Origin: Roseitranquillus sp963749675
GTDB lineage: Bacteria; Pseudomonadota; Alphaproteobacteria; Rhodobacterales; Rhodobacteraceae
Direction: 5' to 3'
Length of the DNA stretch: 64,000 nucleotides
Assembly (NCBI GenBank): GCA_963749675.1
Contig: CAVVNT010000010.1
Span: forward strand, 1,054,001 to 1,118,000
The notes under the pieces are model-generated. The model was not told where the DNA came from. It saw only the letters and a list, made by a program, of their open reading frames with translations, and did not search any database. Numbering within the stretch: position 1 is the first letter of the stretch; each line of letters opens with the position of its first letter. The position numbers and the translations under genes were made by a program. Of this stretch, positions 35,866 through 44,600 are shown one piece after another.

Positions 35866-36546
35866 ATGTTTAATGTGATCCGCGCCTCGCTGATCGGTGC
35901 ACTCGTTAGCGTGCCGATGGCAGCCGGTGCGGCGGTAATTGACTTCGACGCACTGGACTCCAGCCCTGGACAGACCATCCCGCTGACTTCTTTCAATGAG
36001 GATGGGTATACGTTCTCGCTGTCGTCAACAGGCCGAAACCTCGGTGCCGCAGTATTCGATACAACTTGTCCGGAGGTTTACGGCGGTCCTAGCGACTGTA
36101 ATGGCGATACAGACCTGCAGCCTCTTGGGGGGCAGGGGACTGATGGAATCTCCGGGAATGTTCTCATCCTTCAATCGGATGCGGGGCAGTTTCCCGCGCC
36201 CAACGATGATGCCAGCGGTGGCGACATCATAATGACGCTCGTTTCGGGCAAGGCGTTCAAGATTACCAGCTTCTCCTTCGTGGATGACGAAGAGACATTC
36301 TCGCTCATCGACAAGGACGGCACGGTGCTTGGCACCGTCGGCAACGGCGTGAATGGCGGGACTGACCAGCAGTCGGTGATGTCCTCGCTCATTAACCCGG
36401 GCGACAGCTTCACGTTGCGCTTCGGTGGATCGGGCGGCGTCGACTCGCTTGTACTGGCACCTGTGCCGGTTCCCGCGGCCCTGCCGCTGATGGGCGCCGG
36501 GCTCGGAGCGCTTGGCCTGATCGGGCTGCGGCGCCGAAAGGCCTGA
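35866..36546 (+). CDS. Secreted VPLPA-CTERM sorting-domain protein
   Basis: 226 aa from the ATG at 35866, five bases after GGAGG. Signal peptide MFNVIRASLIGALVSVPMAA then GAAVIDFDALDS. The body is Gly/Asp-rich and low in charge (SFNEDGYTFSLSSTGRN, FVDDEETFSLIDKDGTVLGT, DSFTLRFGGSGGVDSLVL), as in PEP-CTERM-like exoproteins. The C-terminus is the tripartite sorting signal: VPVPAALPLMGAGLGALGLI followed by GLRRRKA (motif, membrane helix, basic tail), recognised by an exosortase of the Rhodobacterales type. No exosortase gene lies nearby. The 134-base upstream gap is AT-richer than its surroundings and holds the inverted repeat TTGAC/GTCAA (35811-35826). Confidence 0.88.
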   Translation: MFNVIRASLIGALVSVPMAAGAAVIDFDALDSSPGQTIPLTSFNEDGYTFSLSSTGRNLGAAVFDTTCPEVYGGPSDCNGDTDLQPLGGQGTDGISGNVLILQSDAGQFPAPNDDASGGDIIMTLVSGKAFKITSFSFVDDEETFSLIDKDGTVLGTVGNGVNGGTDQQSVMSSLINPGDSFTLRFGGSGGVDSLVLAPVPVPAALPLMGAGLGALGLIGLRRRKA

Positions 36547-36574
36547 CGAACGGCGACTTGAGTGAGCATCTGCA

Positions 36575-36610
36575 ATGCGGCGCGGTTTTCCGCGCCGCAT
36601 TCTTCTTTTT
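36575..36610 (+). terminator. Rho-independent terminator of the VPLPA-CTERM gene
   Basis: ATGCGGCGCGG (36575-36585) pairs perfectly with CCGCGCCGCAT (36590-36600) around TTTT, followed by TTCTTCTTTTT. It lies 28 bases after the stop codon. Confidence 0.93.
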
Positions 36611-36637
36611 GCCGACAGCCGGGACGGGGATTGTGCG

Positions 36638-37703
36638 TCAGGCTCCGAAGCGTCGGTCCAGCATCTTGGCCGAGCCGATGGCAAGGACGATGCGCGCGAC
36701 GTGGTGGGCGGTGACGTAGAGGATGCTGACCTCGAGCGAAAGCGCGACCAGCGACATCTCTGCGAGGCCGCCGGGAGCAAAGGCGAGAACCACTGCCTCC
36801 CACGGTTCGCCGACGAGCGGCGGCAACGTCAGCGCGGCGATGCCTGCGAGGGAAAGCACTATCGCCAAATTCACCACTGCAAGCCGGCATGCGGTGCCGA
36901 CGAGGCGGGGCGCGAGCCCGGCGAACCGGCATCCCAGAGAGACCCCGACGACGAGCTGAGTCAGGTCGATCAGCCAGCGCGGGGGCGCGCCGTGGACAAG
37001 TCCGGCGAGGTGCGCAGCTCCGCTGACGAGGAGCGGACCGGTCAGGACCGCGGCGGGCAGTCCGACACGGCGACCGCCGAAGAGCGCCGCATAGCGCCAG
37101 GACAACCCAGTCCTGAAGCGTCAGCGTCACGGGGTCGCCGATCACCGCGCCGGATGACGATCCCACGGCCTCACCCGTGGCGAGCGTGAAGCCGAGCGGG
37201 ATCACCAAGATGCAGAGGATCAGACGGAGGAACTGCAGGACGGTCAGGACCGCGACGTCCGCGCCGGCCTCCTCCCCCAGCATCACGCTTTCGATCAGGC
37301 CGCCGGGCACCGCGCCCCAGAATGCGGTCGGACGGTCAAGGCCGCCGCGGCGGAGCGCCCAGAAGCACGACAGGTGCGCCGCCGGGATGAAGACGCAGAG
37401 GGCGAGCAGGCTCGGCCACCAGCCTCCGGAATCGCCGAGAATGTCGGGCGTGAAGGCAGCGCCGATGGCGACGCCGATTACGGGGACGAACCCCATGCGC
37501 AGATTGCGCGGCACCTCCGGCCGCATCTGTGCGAACATCGCGGCCCCGCCGACCGCCAGGACGCTGCCGAGGAGCCATGGCAGCGGCGCGCCGACGGTGA
37601 ACGCGGCGAGGCCGCCGGCCAGGCCAAGGGCGAAGGCCCAACCGAAGCGCGCGGTGTCTGCCCGCCCCGGCGCCTGTCGTGGAAGACGGAGCCGGCCTAC
37701 CAA
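36638..37703 (-). CDS. AbrB-family membrane protein (one frameshift)
   Basis: Two frames join into about 354 aa. N-terminal half: FGWAFALGLAGGLAAFTVGA, PLPWLLGSVLAVGGAAMFAQ, LRMGFVPVIGVAIGAAFTPD, PTAFWGAVPGGLIESVMLGE, TLTLQDWVVLALCGA. After a shift near 37095-37105 the C-terminal half reads FGGRRVGLPAAVLTGPLLVS, LTQLVVGVSLGCRFAGLAPR, EAVVLAFAPGGLAEMSLVAL and VTAHHVARIVLAI. The two repeats with AvPGG(L/A)xE motifs mark the AbrB duplication family of putative transporters. The likely start is TTG at 37703, overlapping the slyX stop by seven bases. Confidence 0.82.
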
Positions 37704-37894
37704 TGCGGCGGCGGCTTGTCGGCAAGCGGAACCTGCGTCTCCGCCAGCCGCTCTGCCTCGCGCTCCATCAGGAGTGCGACATGGCGGCTGAGCGTGGTCA
37801 ACTCACGTTCCTGGCGGGCGATGATGTCGGAGAGATCCTCGACGCTGCGGAGGAGATGCGCCAGACGCTCTTCGAGTTCTGTCAACCGATCCAT
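37697..37894 (-). CDS. slyX: SlyX family protein
   Basis: 65 aa: MDRLTELEERLAHLLRSVED, LSDIIARQERELTTLSRHVA and a C-terminal KPPPHW. Short coiled coil with the conserved PPHY/W end, matching SlyX. Function unknown in general. Divergent from hisS, 109 bases apart. Confidence 0.85.
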   Translation of the reverse strand: MDRLTELEERLAHLLRSVEDLSDIIARQERELTTLSRHVALLMEREAERLAETQVPLADKPPPHW

Positions 37895-38003
37895 TTCAGG
37901 CTGCGTACCATGCGGGCAGAGCCGGCACCAGTTGCGGCGCTTGCCGCCTTTGGTGCCTTCGGATAGACGGCCCGCGCGACGACGGACGCCTCGGAGGATC
38001 GTC

Positions 38004-39482
38004 ATGGCGAAGGACAAGAGGGGCCGCCCCCGGGCCGAAACGCCCAAGGGGTTCCGCGACTATTTCGGCGCGGAAGTGACCGAGCGGGCCGAGATGCTGC
38101 GCCGGATCGCTGGAGTTTATCATGCCTTCGGCTTCGACGCATTGGAGAGCTCCGCCGTCGAGACGGTGGAGGCGCTGGGCAAGTTCCTGCCCGACGTCGA
38201 CCGCCCGAACGATGGCGTCTTCGCTTGGCAGGAGGAGCAGGACTGGCTGGCGCTGCGCTACGACCTCACGGCGCCGCTGGCGCGGGTCTATGCGCAGCAC
38301 CGCAACGACCTGCCGACGCCCTACCGCCGCTACGCGATGGGTCCCGTCTGGCGCAACGAGAAGCCGGGGCCGGGACGGTTCCGCCAGTTCTACCAGTGTG
38401 ACGCCGACACCGTGGGCGCGCCGAGCGTGGCCGCGGACGCGGAGATGTGCGCCGTTCTGTGCGACGCCCTGGAGGCGGTCGGGATCGAGCGCGGCGACTA
38501 TGTTGTGCGGGTGAACAACCGGAAGGTGCTGAACGGCGTGATGGAGGCGGCGGGCGTCCTCGACCCCGACGATGCCGAGGCGCACGTGCGCGAGCGTGGG
38601 ATCGTTCTGCGCGCGATCGACAAGATGGATCGCCTGGGTGACGAGGGCGTCCGCGCGCTCCTCGGTACTGGCCGGCAGGACGAGAGCGGAGACTACACCC
38701 GCGGCGCCTGCCTGAGCGGCGATCAGGTCGACACGGTGATGGCATTCGTCGGTGCGAAGCGGGCCGACGCGGCCGCGACCGTGGGGCAGCTGCGCGATCT
38801 TGTCGGCGGCTCCAAAAACGGCGGCAATGGCGTCGCTGAGTTGGAACAGATCGGCGATCTTGCGGCGGCGCAGGGCTATGCGGCGGATCGGATCGAAATC
38901 GACCCATCCGTTGTCCGGGGCCTCGGCTATTACACCGGGCCGGTGTTCGAGGCGGAGCTGACGTTCGAGATCACCGACGAAAAGGGGCGGCCGCAGCGCT
39001 TTGGCTCGGTCGCGGGTGGCGGGCGCTATGACGATCTGGTCAAGCGCTTCACGGGTCAGGCGGTGCCGGCGACCGGCATCTCGATCGGCATCGACCGGCT
39101 GCTGGCGGCGCTGCACGCCAAGGGGCGGATGGGCGGTGAGGTGCAAGGGCCGGTCGTCGTGACGGTGATGGACCGCGACCGGATGGCGGACTATCAGGCG
39201 ATGGCGGGAGAGCTCCGGCGGGCGGGGATCCGTGCCGAGGTTTATCTCGGGAATCCAAAGAGCTTCGGCAACCAGCTGAAGTACGCGGACCGGCGTGGCA
39301 GCCCGGTCGCGATCATTCAAGGTGGCGACGAGGCAGGGCGCGGCGTCGTGCAGGTAAAAGACCTCGTCCTCGGCGCAAAGATCGCGGCGGAAGCTACTGT
39401 CAAGGAATGGAAATCCCAGCCAGCACAGTTCGAGACGCCACGCAGCGAGTTGGTCGCGGCGGTGCGCCGTTGCCTCGACTGA
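38004..39482 (+). CDS. hisS: Histidyl-tRNA synthetase
   Basis: 492 aa from the ATG at 38004 after CGGAGG. Class II synthetase: TPKGFRDYFGAEVTERAEML (motif 1 region), WLALRYDLTAPLARVYAQHR, RYAMGPVWRNEKPGPGRFRQ then FYQCDADTVG (motif 2), VVRGLGYYTGPVFEAELTFE (histidine A loop), FGSVAGGGRYDDLVKRFTG and GISIGIDRLLAAL (motif 3), with the anticodon-binding domain at the C-terminus. It charges tRNA-His. One base separates it from hisZ, forming a hisS-hisZ-hisG operon. Confidence 0.96.
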   Translation: MAKDKRGRPRAETPKGFRDYFGAEVTERAEMLRRIAGVYHAFGFDALESSAVETVEALGKFLPDVDRPNDGVFAWQEEQDWLALRYDLTAPLARVYAQHRNDLPTPYRRYAMGPVWRNEKPGPGRFRQFYQCDADTVGAPSVAADAEMCAVLCDALEAVGIERGDYVVRVNNRKVLNGVMEAAGVLDPDDAEAHVRERGIVLRAIDKMDRLGDEGVRALLGTGRQDESGDYTRGACLSGDQVDTVMAFVGAKRADAAATVGQLRDLVGGSKNGGNGVAELEQIGDLAAAQGYAADRIEIDPSVVRGLGYYTGPVFEAELTFEITDEKGRPQRFGSVAGGGRYDDLVKRFTGQAVPATGISIGIDRLLAALHAKGRMGGEVQGPVVVTVMDRDRMADYQAMAGELRRAGIRAEVYLGNPKSFGNQLKYADRRGSPVAIIQGGDEAGRGVVQVKDLVLGAKIAAEATVKEWKSQPAQFETPRSELVAAVRRCLD

Positions 39483-39483
39483 C

Positions 39484-40578
39484 ATGGATGTCAGCCCCAA
39501 CGCCAAGAAGGCCGCCGTAAGGGTCGAGGCGGCGCATTATCTCGAGGCGTTCGCCGCCGCCGGGGCCGAGCTGATCGAGACCGACATACTCATCCCGGCG
39601 GAGACCCTTCTGGACCTCTATGGCGAGGACATCCGGGGCCGGGCCTTCGTCACACCTGATCCGATCCGGGGAGAGATGATGCTGCGCCCGGACTTCACCC
39701 TCCCCGTGGTGCAGGCGCACATGGCGGGTGGTCCGACACCGGCGCGCTACGCCTATGCCGGAGAGGTCTTCAGGCGGCAAGAGACGGATCCCGAACGAGC
39801 TTCTGAGTATCTGCAGGTCGGCTACGAGGTTCTTGGCGCCAGTGACGCGGCGCGGGTGGACGCCGAGGTCTTCGGGCTCTTTGCCGAACTGCTCGCACCG
39901 CTCGGCCTGCGCGCGGCCACTGGTGACATCGGCTTGCTGACGGCTGCCGTGCGCGGCCTCAGGACGTCCGAGCGGCGGAGGACCGCGTTGCTAAGGCACC
40001 TCTGGCGGCCTGCGAGGTTTCGGGCGCTTCTGGAGCGGTTCGGCGGCCGTGCGCCGGTGCCTCCGACTCGGGCGGCGCTGCTGGCTGCCGCCGACCCGAT
40101 GGAGATGGCGGGACCGGAAATTGGCCTGCGTGACCGGAGCGACATCGAGGCGCGGATCGAGGCGCTGCGGGCCGACGCGGGCGAGCCGCCCATCGCGGCG
40201 GGGCAGGTGGCGCTCCTCGACGAGATCCTGTCGCTGCGCGAGACGGCGTCCAACGCGCTCGGCCATCTGCGCGATCTCGCCGTCGACATGGAGGGGCTGG
40301 GCTTGGCGCTCGACCGCTTCGCGCGGCGGCTTGAGGCGCTGGCCGAGCGGGGGGTCGATGTCGAGACGATGGATTTCGAGGCGAGCTACGGGCGGACCAC
40401 GCTGGAATATTACGACGGCTTCGTGTTCGGCTTCTATTCCGTCAGCCGGCCCGACCTGCCGCCCGTTGCCACGGGCGGGCGATACGACGCGCTCACCGCA
40501 GCATTGGGGGGCGGGCAAGGTCTGCCCGCCGTAGGCGGCGTGATCAGACCGGGCCTGACGGTGGAGTTCGCACGATGA
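39484..40578 (+). CDS. hisZ: ATP phosphoribosyltransferase regulatory subunit
   Basis: 364 aa, a catalytically inert paralogue of HisRS catalytic domains: LIPAETLLDLYGEDIRGRAF, MMLRPDFTLPVVQAHMAGG, ARYAYAGEVFRRQETDPERA, YLQVGYEVLGASDAARVDAE, YYDGFVFGFYSVSRPDLPPV and ATGGRYDALTAALGGGQGLP. The tRNA-binding part is missing. HisZ assembles with short HisG to form the hetero-octameric first enzyme of histidine synthesis and carries the feedback site. Its stop overlaps hisG by four bases. Confidence 0.95.
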   Translation: MDVSPNAKKAAVRVEAAHYLEAFAAAGAELIETDILIPAETLLDLYGEDIRGRAFVTPDPIRGEMMLRPDFTLPVVQAHMAGGPTPARYAYAGEVFRRQETDPERASEYLQVGYEVLGASDAARVDAEVFGLFAELLAPLGLRAATGDIGLLTAAVRGLRTSERRRTALLRHLWRPARFRALLERFGGRAPVPPTRAALLAAADPMEMAGPEIGLRDRSDIEARIEALRADAGEPPIAAGQVALLDEILSLRETASNALGHLRDLAVDMEGLGLALDRFARRLEALAERGVDVETMDFEASYGRTTLEYYDGFVFGFYSVSRPDLPPVATGGRYDALTAALGGGQGLPAVGGVIRPGLTVEFAR

Positions 40579-41273
40579 CGCTGCGTCTGGCGGTGCCGTC
40601 CAAGGGACGGCTGATGGAGAAGACCCTGGACTGGTTCGGCACCCGTGGCCTGGCCGTGACGCGCAGTGCCGAGGCGCGGGAATACGCAATCGAAGTCTCG
40701 GATGCACCTGTGGAACTGGTGATGCTGTCGGCGGGAGAGATCCCGCGCGAACTGGCGTCGGGGCGCATTCACCTTGGGGTGACGGGCGCCGACATGGTGC
40801 GAGAGCGGCTCTCCGCCTGGTCGAGCGCCGTTGTGGAAATTGAGCGATTGGGGTTCGGCCACGCCGATCTCGTCATCGCGGTGCCGAAGTTCTGGGTCGA
40901 CGTGGACACGCTTGACGATCTCGATGCCGCGGCGTGGGAGTTCCGCCGCCGCCACGGCCACCGGCTGCGGATCGCGACGAAGTACCACCGGCTGGTTAGG
41001 GAGTTCCTGAAAGGCGCCGGCGTCGCGGACTACCTCCTTGTCGACAGCCAGGGTGCAACGGAGGCGACGGTGCGCAACGGCACGGCAGAGGCGATTGCGG
41101 ACATCACGACGACGGGCGAGACGCTGCGCGCGAACCATCTCAAGGTGCTGTCGGACGGGGTGATCCTGCGCAGCCAGGCGACCCTCTTCAAGGCGACCCG
41201 TGCGCCTTGGGATCGCGCCGCGATAGAAGCGTTCCACCGGTTGGAGGTGCTGCTCGGCACGGAGCATGTCTGA
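40575..41273 (+). CDS. hisG: ATP phosphoribosyltransferase, short form
   Basis: 232 aa. MTLRLAVPSKGRLMEKTLDW, a periplasmic-binding-like catalytic core with RIHLGVTGADMVRERL, LVIAVPKFWVDVDT, RIATKYHRLVREFL and the PRPP loop ATEATVRNGTAEAIADITTT followed by GETL. It lacks the C-terminal ACT-like regulatory domain of long HisG, consistent with partner hisZ upstream (ATGA overlap at 40575). It condenses ATP and PRPP in the first step of histidine synthesis. The 190 bases after it hold no gene I can support. Confidence 0.96.
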   Translation: MTLRLAVPSKGRLMEKTLDWFGTRGLAVTRSAEAREYAIEVSDAPVELVMLSAGEIPRELASGRIHLGVTGADMVRERLSAWSSAVVEIERLGFGHADLVIAVPKFWVDVDTLDDLDAAAWEFRRRHGHRLRIATKYHRLVREFLKGAGVADYLLVDSQGATEATVRNGTAEAIADITTTGETLRANHLKVLSDGVILRSQATLFKATRAPWDRAAIEAFHRLEVLLGTEHV

Positions 41274-41463
41274 CCGGACGCCGCGCCTCTTGGCGAAGGC
41301 CCGCGGCAGGGATGGACGCGAAGTCCGAGGTTCGAGAACGGACGATCCGAGGGACCACCGATCACTTCGACACACGTCCGCGATTTTCGACCTGGCGATG
41401 TCGCGCAACGATGCAAGGTGGGCAGAGGCACACGCGGACATGGCGGGCCCCATCCCTGGACGC

Positions 41464-42651
41464 TTAGCTGGCCTGCATGGCGTGAGCGGGACGCTCCGTC
41501 AGGTGGCGGTCGCGCAAGGTCGCGGTCGCGGCGAGGGGAAGGAGGGCGATCCCGAAGAACATGGCTCCGGCCCCGAAGAAATGCGACGCGAGGCCGGCGA
41601 GGACGGGTCCGACCACGCTTCCCGCCGCGGCGGCGAGCAGCGCGGCCGTAAAGCTCAGTGACGGAAATGCCGGGAACAGCCGTTCCGACCAGAATGCCAG
41701 AACCGCGCTTGTCATCATGACGTTGATCCCCTGGAGACCGGACGAAAGGACCAGTCCGATCCAGCTGCTCGGCAGAAGCGCCACAAGGCTCAGGGACGCG
41801 GCCCCGGTGAGCAGCAGTGCCCGCAGCATACATGGCAGCCCGACCGCATCTCTCACACGGGCCGTGACGAGGCCGGCCAGCCCGAAAAGGCCGTAGAAGA
41901 GAAAGACGAGCGCGGGCGCGGCGTCGGCGGGCACGCCGGGCACGCCACCGCTTTGCGAAAAACGGTCAGCCGCGAAGGAGATGTAGATCGCCGAGGTGGT
42001 GCCGTAGACGAACGCGATCGCGAAGAGCGGGAGCGCCGCCGTGTGGAGCATGTCGCGCCAGGCCTCCTCCGGTCCTTCCTCGGCGGCCTTCTCGACATGA
42101 CGCAGAGCCGCCCAATTGGCGACGAGAGCCGCGGCGCTTGCCGTCGCAAAGACCGCCCAGCAGACACGCCACGTGAACCCCGCTAGGACCATGGCAAGCG
42201 CCACCAGCCCGGCGAGCGCGATTCCGATGCTTGTGCCGGTGCTGATCTCCGACAAGGCGGTCGACCGGTCCACATCCTGGACCTTGCGGTGGACCGCGTC
42301 GTTGAACGGCGTCCAGGCAAAGCCGGCGCTCGATGCGGCGAGGAACACGCCGACCGCCAGAAGTGCCACATTGGAGGCGAGGGCGACGAGTCCCAGACCG
42401 AGCGTAGCGGCGGTCAGACCCAGCAGCACAGGGACCTTCGGCCCCTTCCGGTTGAGGAGCATCTGGGCGATCAGGAGGCCGATGAAGAAGCCGGCGAAGC
42501 CGAGGCTGGATACCAGTCCCACTGTCGATGACGATATCGAGAAGGTCGACCTGAACTCGGGCACGAAGAGGCCGAACCCCATTCGAGCCGGCCCGTAGCT
42601 GATGGCGGTGGCCGCGAAGCCGGCGGCGGACAAGGTGTGGAAATAGGTCAT
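41464..42651 (-). CDS. MFS transporter
   Basis: 395 aa with twelve predicted membrane helices, for example ISYGPARMGFGLFVPEFRST, VGLVSSLGFAGFFIGLLIAQ and PVLLGLTAATLGLGLVALAS. The loop 2-3 motif is degenerate (MLLNRKGPKV). Helix 4 has AGFAWTPFNDAVHRKVQDVD and the second half FVYGTTSAIYISFAADRF. Substrate unknown. The gap to the next MFS gene (42652-42863) shows nothing recognisable. Confidence 0.85.
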   Translation of the reverse strand: MTYFHTLSAAGFAATAISYGPARMGFGLFVPEFRSTFSISSSTVGLVSSLGFAGFFIGLLIAQMLLNRKGPKVPVLLGLTAATLGLGLVALASNVALLAVGVFLAASSAGFAWTPFNDAVHRKVQDVDRSTALSEISTGTSIGIALAGLVALAMVLAGFTWRVCWAVFATASAAALVANWAALRHVEKAAEEGPEEAWRDMLHTAALPLFAIAFVYGTTSAIYISFAADRFSQSGGVPGVPADAAPALVFLFYGLFGLAGLVTARVRDAVGLPCMLRALLLTGAASLSLVALLPSSWIGLVLSSGLQGINVMMTSAVLAFWSERLFPAFPSLSFTAALLAAAAGSVVGPVLAGLASHFFGAGAMFFGIALLPLAATATLRDRHLTERPAHAMQAS

Positions 42652-42863
42652 CGGTCGTCCCTCCGCTCAGGCCGCAATGCGATCGCGCGCCAGCCGGTTC
42701 CACGGTGATCCCCTCGAGCAAGGGCGACCGCGGAGCCATGAGCAGCGCATCGTCGCCCCCGCAGGACGAACGTCGGCGAGGCGCGATTGCCATTCACCGC
42801 GAGCAGTTCGGCGCTCTCTGGTCGTGCCTCCCGCGGCGACCCTTGACGGCGTCGCGCCGACGG

Positions 42864-44129
42864 TCAGTATTGGGCGTCAGGCTGTGAATCTGCCTCGGCC
42901 TGATCGGCGGCCCAGACGCCTGCGGCCTCCACCGCCACGGGAGTAGCAGTTGGCAGCACGCCCAGATAGCTTTCGGTCTCGCTTATCGGGACGGTCGAGC
43001 GCCTCGTCATCCTGTAGAGCGCGTAGAGCGCGATGGCACCGAAGGTTGCGCCGAGCACCAGCCAGAAGGCGAACGGGCCGAGTCGCTGCATCGCCCAGCC
43101 GGCGACGAGCGGACCCGCAATCGCGCCCAGTCCGAAGGTGAAGACCAGCCCGCCAGACGCGGCCGGCATATCCTCCGCCGAGAGATAGTCGTTGGTGTAA
43201 GCTAGGAACAGCGCGTAGAGCGGCGTCGTCACCCCGCCCGCGAAGAAGGCCGCCGCCATCATCGGCCACAGACCGCCGCCGGAGAGCCATCCCAGCGCGC
43301 AGAACGTCACCCCGACAGCGGATGCGCCAAAGATCAGGTGGCGCCGGTCAATCCGGTCGGAAAGCCAGCCGATCGGGTATTGCAGAAGCAGGGCGCCGCC
43401 AAACAGCATCGCGATGAACAGAGCGATGCTGTTTGCCGACATCCCGATCTGGGTGCCAAAGACCGCGCCCATGCCCGATTGTGTCGCGTAGACGCCGCCC
43501 AAGAGGAAAATGCCAACGGTGCCGAGCGGCGATTTCGAGAAGAGGTCGCGCATGGGCATCGGGCGCGCGACTTCGGCCGCGGGGGTCGTCGTGGCGGCAA
43601 GAAGGATCGGCGCGAACGAGATCGATACCAGGATCGAGGCACCGATGAAGAGCACCGAGGTTCCCGCATCGCCCAGCGTCAGCAGCCCCTGCGCACCGAT
43701 GATGCCGAGTGTCTGGGCGATCATGTAGGCCGAGAGCACCTTGCCGCGCGTCTCGTTGGTGGCCGCGTCGTTCAACCAGCTCTCGGCGGTGACGTAGACG
43801 CCCGACATGCAGAAGCCCACGAGCAGCCGCAGAAGCGTCCACGCCCAGGGTTCGGTCAGCAGCGGAAAGGCGATCAGCCCTGCCGACATGAAGCTCCCGA
43901 GGGCCGCGAAGACGCGCACATGCCCCACACGCCGGATCATCCCCGGAGTGAGACGCGCACCCGACAGGAAGCCCATGAAATAGCCCGAGGTCACGACCGC
44001 CAGTTCCCCGGCCGAGAACCCCTCGATCCCGCCGCGCAGGCCGATCAGGGTGAAGTGCATGCCGTTGCCGAGCATGATGAACACGATGCCGAGCAAGAGG
44101 GCCCAGACCCCGGACAACACCTGAATCAT
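42864..44129 (-). CDS. MFS transporter (YcaD-like)
   Basis: 421 aa with twelve membrane helices. ALLLGIVFIMLGNGMHFTLI, GELAVVTSGYFMGFLSGARL then TPGMIRRVGHVRVFAALGSF (MFS motif A variant), LLVGFCMSGVYVTAESWLND with the ESW(L/I)N phrase of the YcaD/UMF-type subgroup, and YPIGWLSDRIDRRHLIFGAS (second motif A). Hydrophilic C-terminal tail. Substrate unknown. Confidence 0.87.
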   Translation of the reverse strand: MIQVLSGVWALLLGIVFIMLGNGMHFTLIGLRGGIEGFSAGELAVVTSGYFMGFLSGARLTPGMIRRVGHVRVFAALGSFMSAGLIAFPLLTEPWAWTLLRLLVGFCMSGVYVTAESWLNDAATNETRGKVLSAYMIAQTLGIIGAQGLLTLGDAGTSVLFIGASILVSISFAPILLAATTTPAAEVARPMPMRDLFSKSPLGTVGIFLLGGVYATQSGMGAVFGTQIGMSANSIALFIAMLFGGALLLQYPIGWLSDRIDRRHLIFGASAVGVTFCALGWLSGGGLWPMMAAAFFAGGVTTPLYALFLAYTNDYLSAEDMPAASGGLVFTFGLGAIAGPLVAGWAMQRLGPFAFWLVLGATFGAIALYALYRMTRRSTVPISETESYLGVLPTATPVAVEAAGVWAADQAEADSQPDAQY

Positions 44130-44344
44130 GATTCTCCCCTCTGCGCCCCGTGGAGGTCGTCCCGCACTTACAGCCTTTGCCGGGGGCCGCTTCGCGAACC
44201 GTGCTTTTGCTTCAGATGTTCCATGTCACCGGGTCGGATGTCTTGTTCCTTGTCTGCCTCCTCCCGCCCCATTTCCCAAGACGGCGCCGTATGGCGCTTT
44301 GTAGTGCAGATTGTGGTCGCGCCGAGCAATCTGGTCGCGCCAAA

Positions 44345-44386
44345 CAAAAAAGACCTTCGGAAACCGAAGTTTCGAAAGGTCTTTTG
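44345..44386 (-). terminator. Terminator downstream of tRNA-Leu
   Basis: Stem AAGACCTT (44350-44357) with AAGGTCTT (44377-44384), plus an inner CGGAAACCG-like fold; on the minus strand it is followed by a T-rich run (complement of 44341-44350). It sits just after the tRNA 3' end. Confidence 0.8.
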
Positions 44387-44395
44387 GCCTGACGA

Positions 44396-44482
44396 TGGTG
44401 CCCAGGAGAGGACTCGAACCTCCACGTCCGTACGGACACCAGCACCTGAAGCTGGCGCGTCTACCAATTCCGCCACCTGGGC
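44396..44482 (-). tRNA. tRNA-Leu (anticodon CAG)
   Basis: 87 bases including CCA. Acceptor arms GCCCAGG and CCTGGGC, anticodon stem CCAGC/GCTGG with loop TTCAGGT giving anticodon CAG, a long class II variable arm (TGTCCGTACGGACG), and T arm GAGGT/CTCTC-type with TTCGAGTC. It reads CTG, the main leucine codon in high-GC genomes. Confidence 0.97.
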
Positions 44483-44600
44483 CGGTGTCGTGAGCGCGGC
44501 TGATAGGACCGGGCCGCGGACGTGTCAACGGGGTCTCGCGCTTGTCGCTGTGGGCGGCTGCCGCTAGGAACGCGGAGTGGCCAAGCCGGAGGCGGTAGCG

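Noticed and set aside
41274..41463. Small frames between hisG and the MFS gene
   Set aside because: No ribosome site, no coding-like pattern and no recognisable product.
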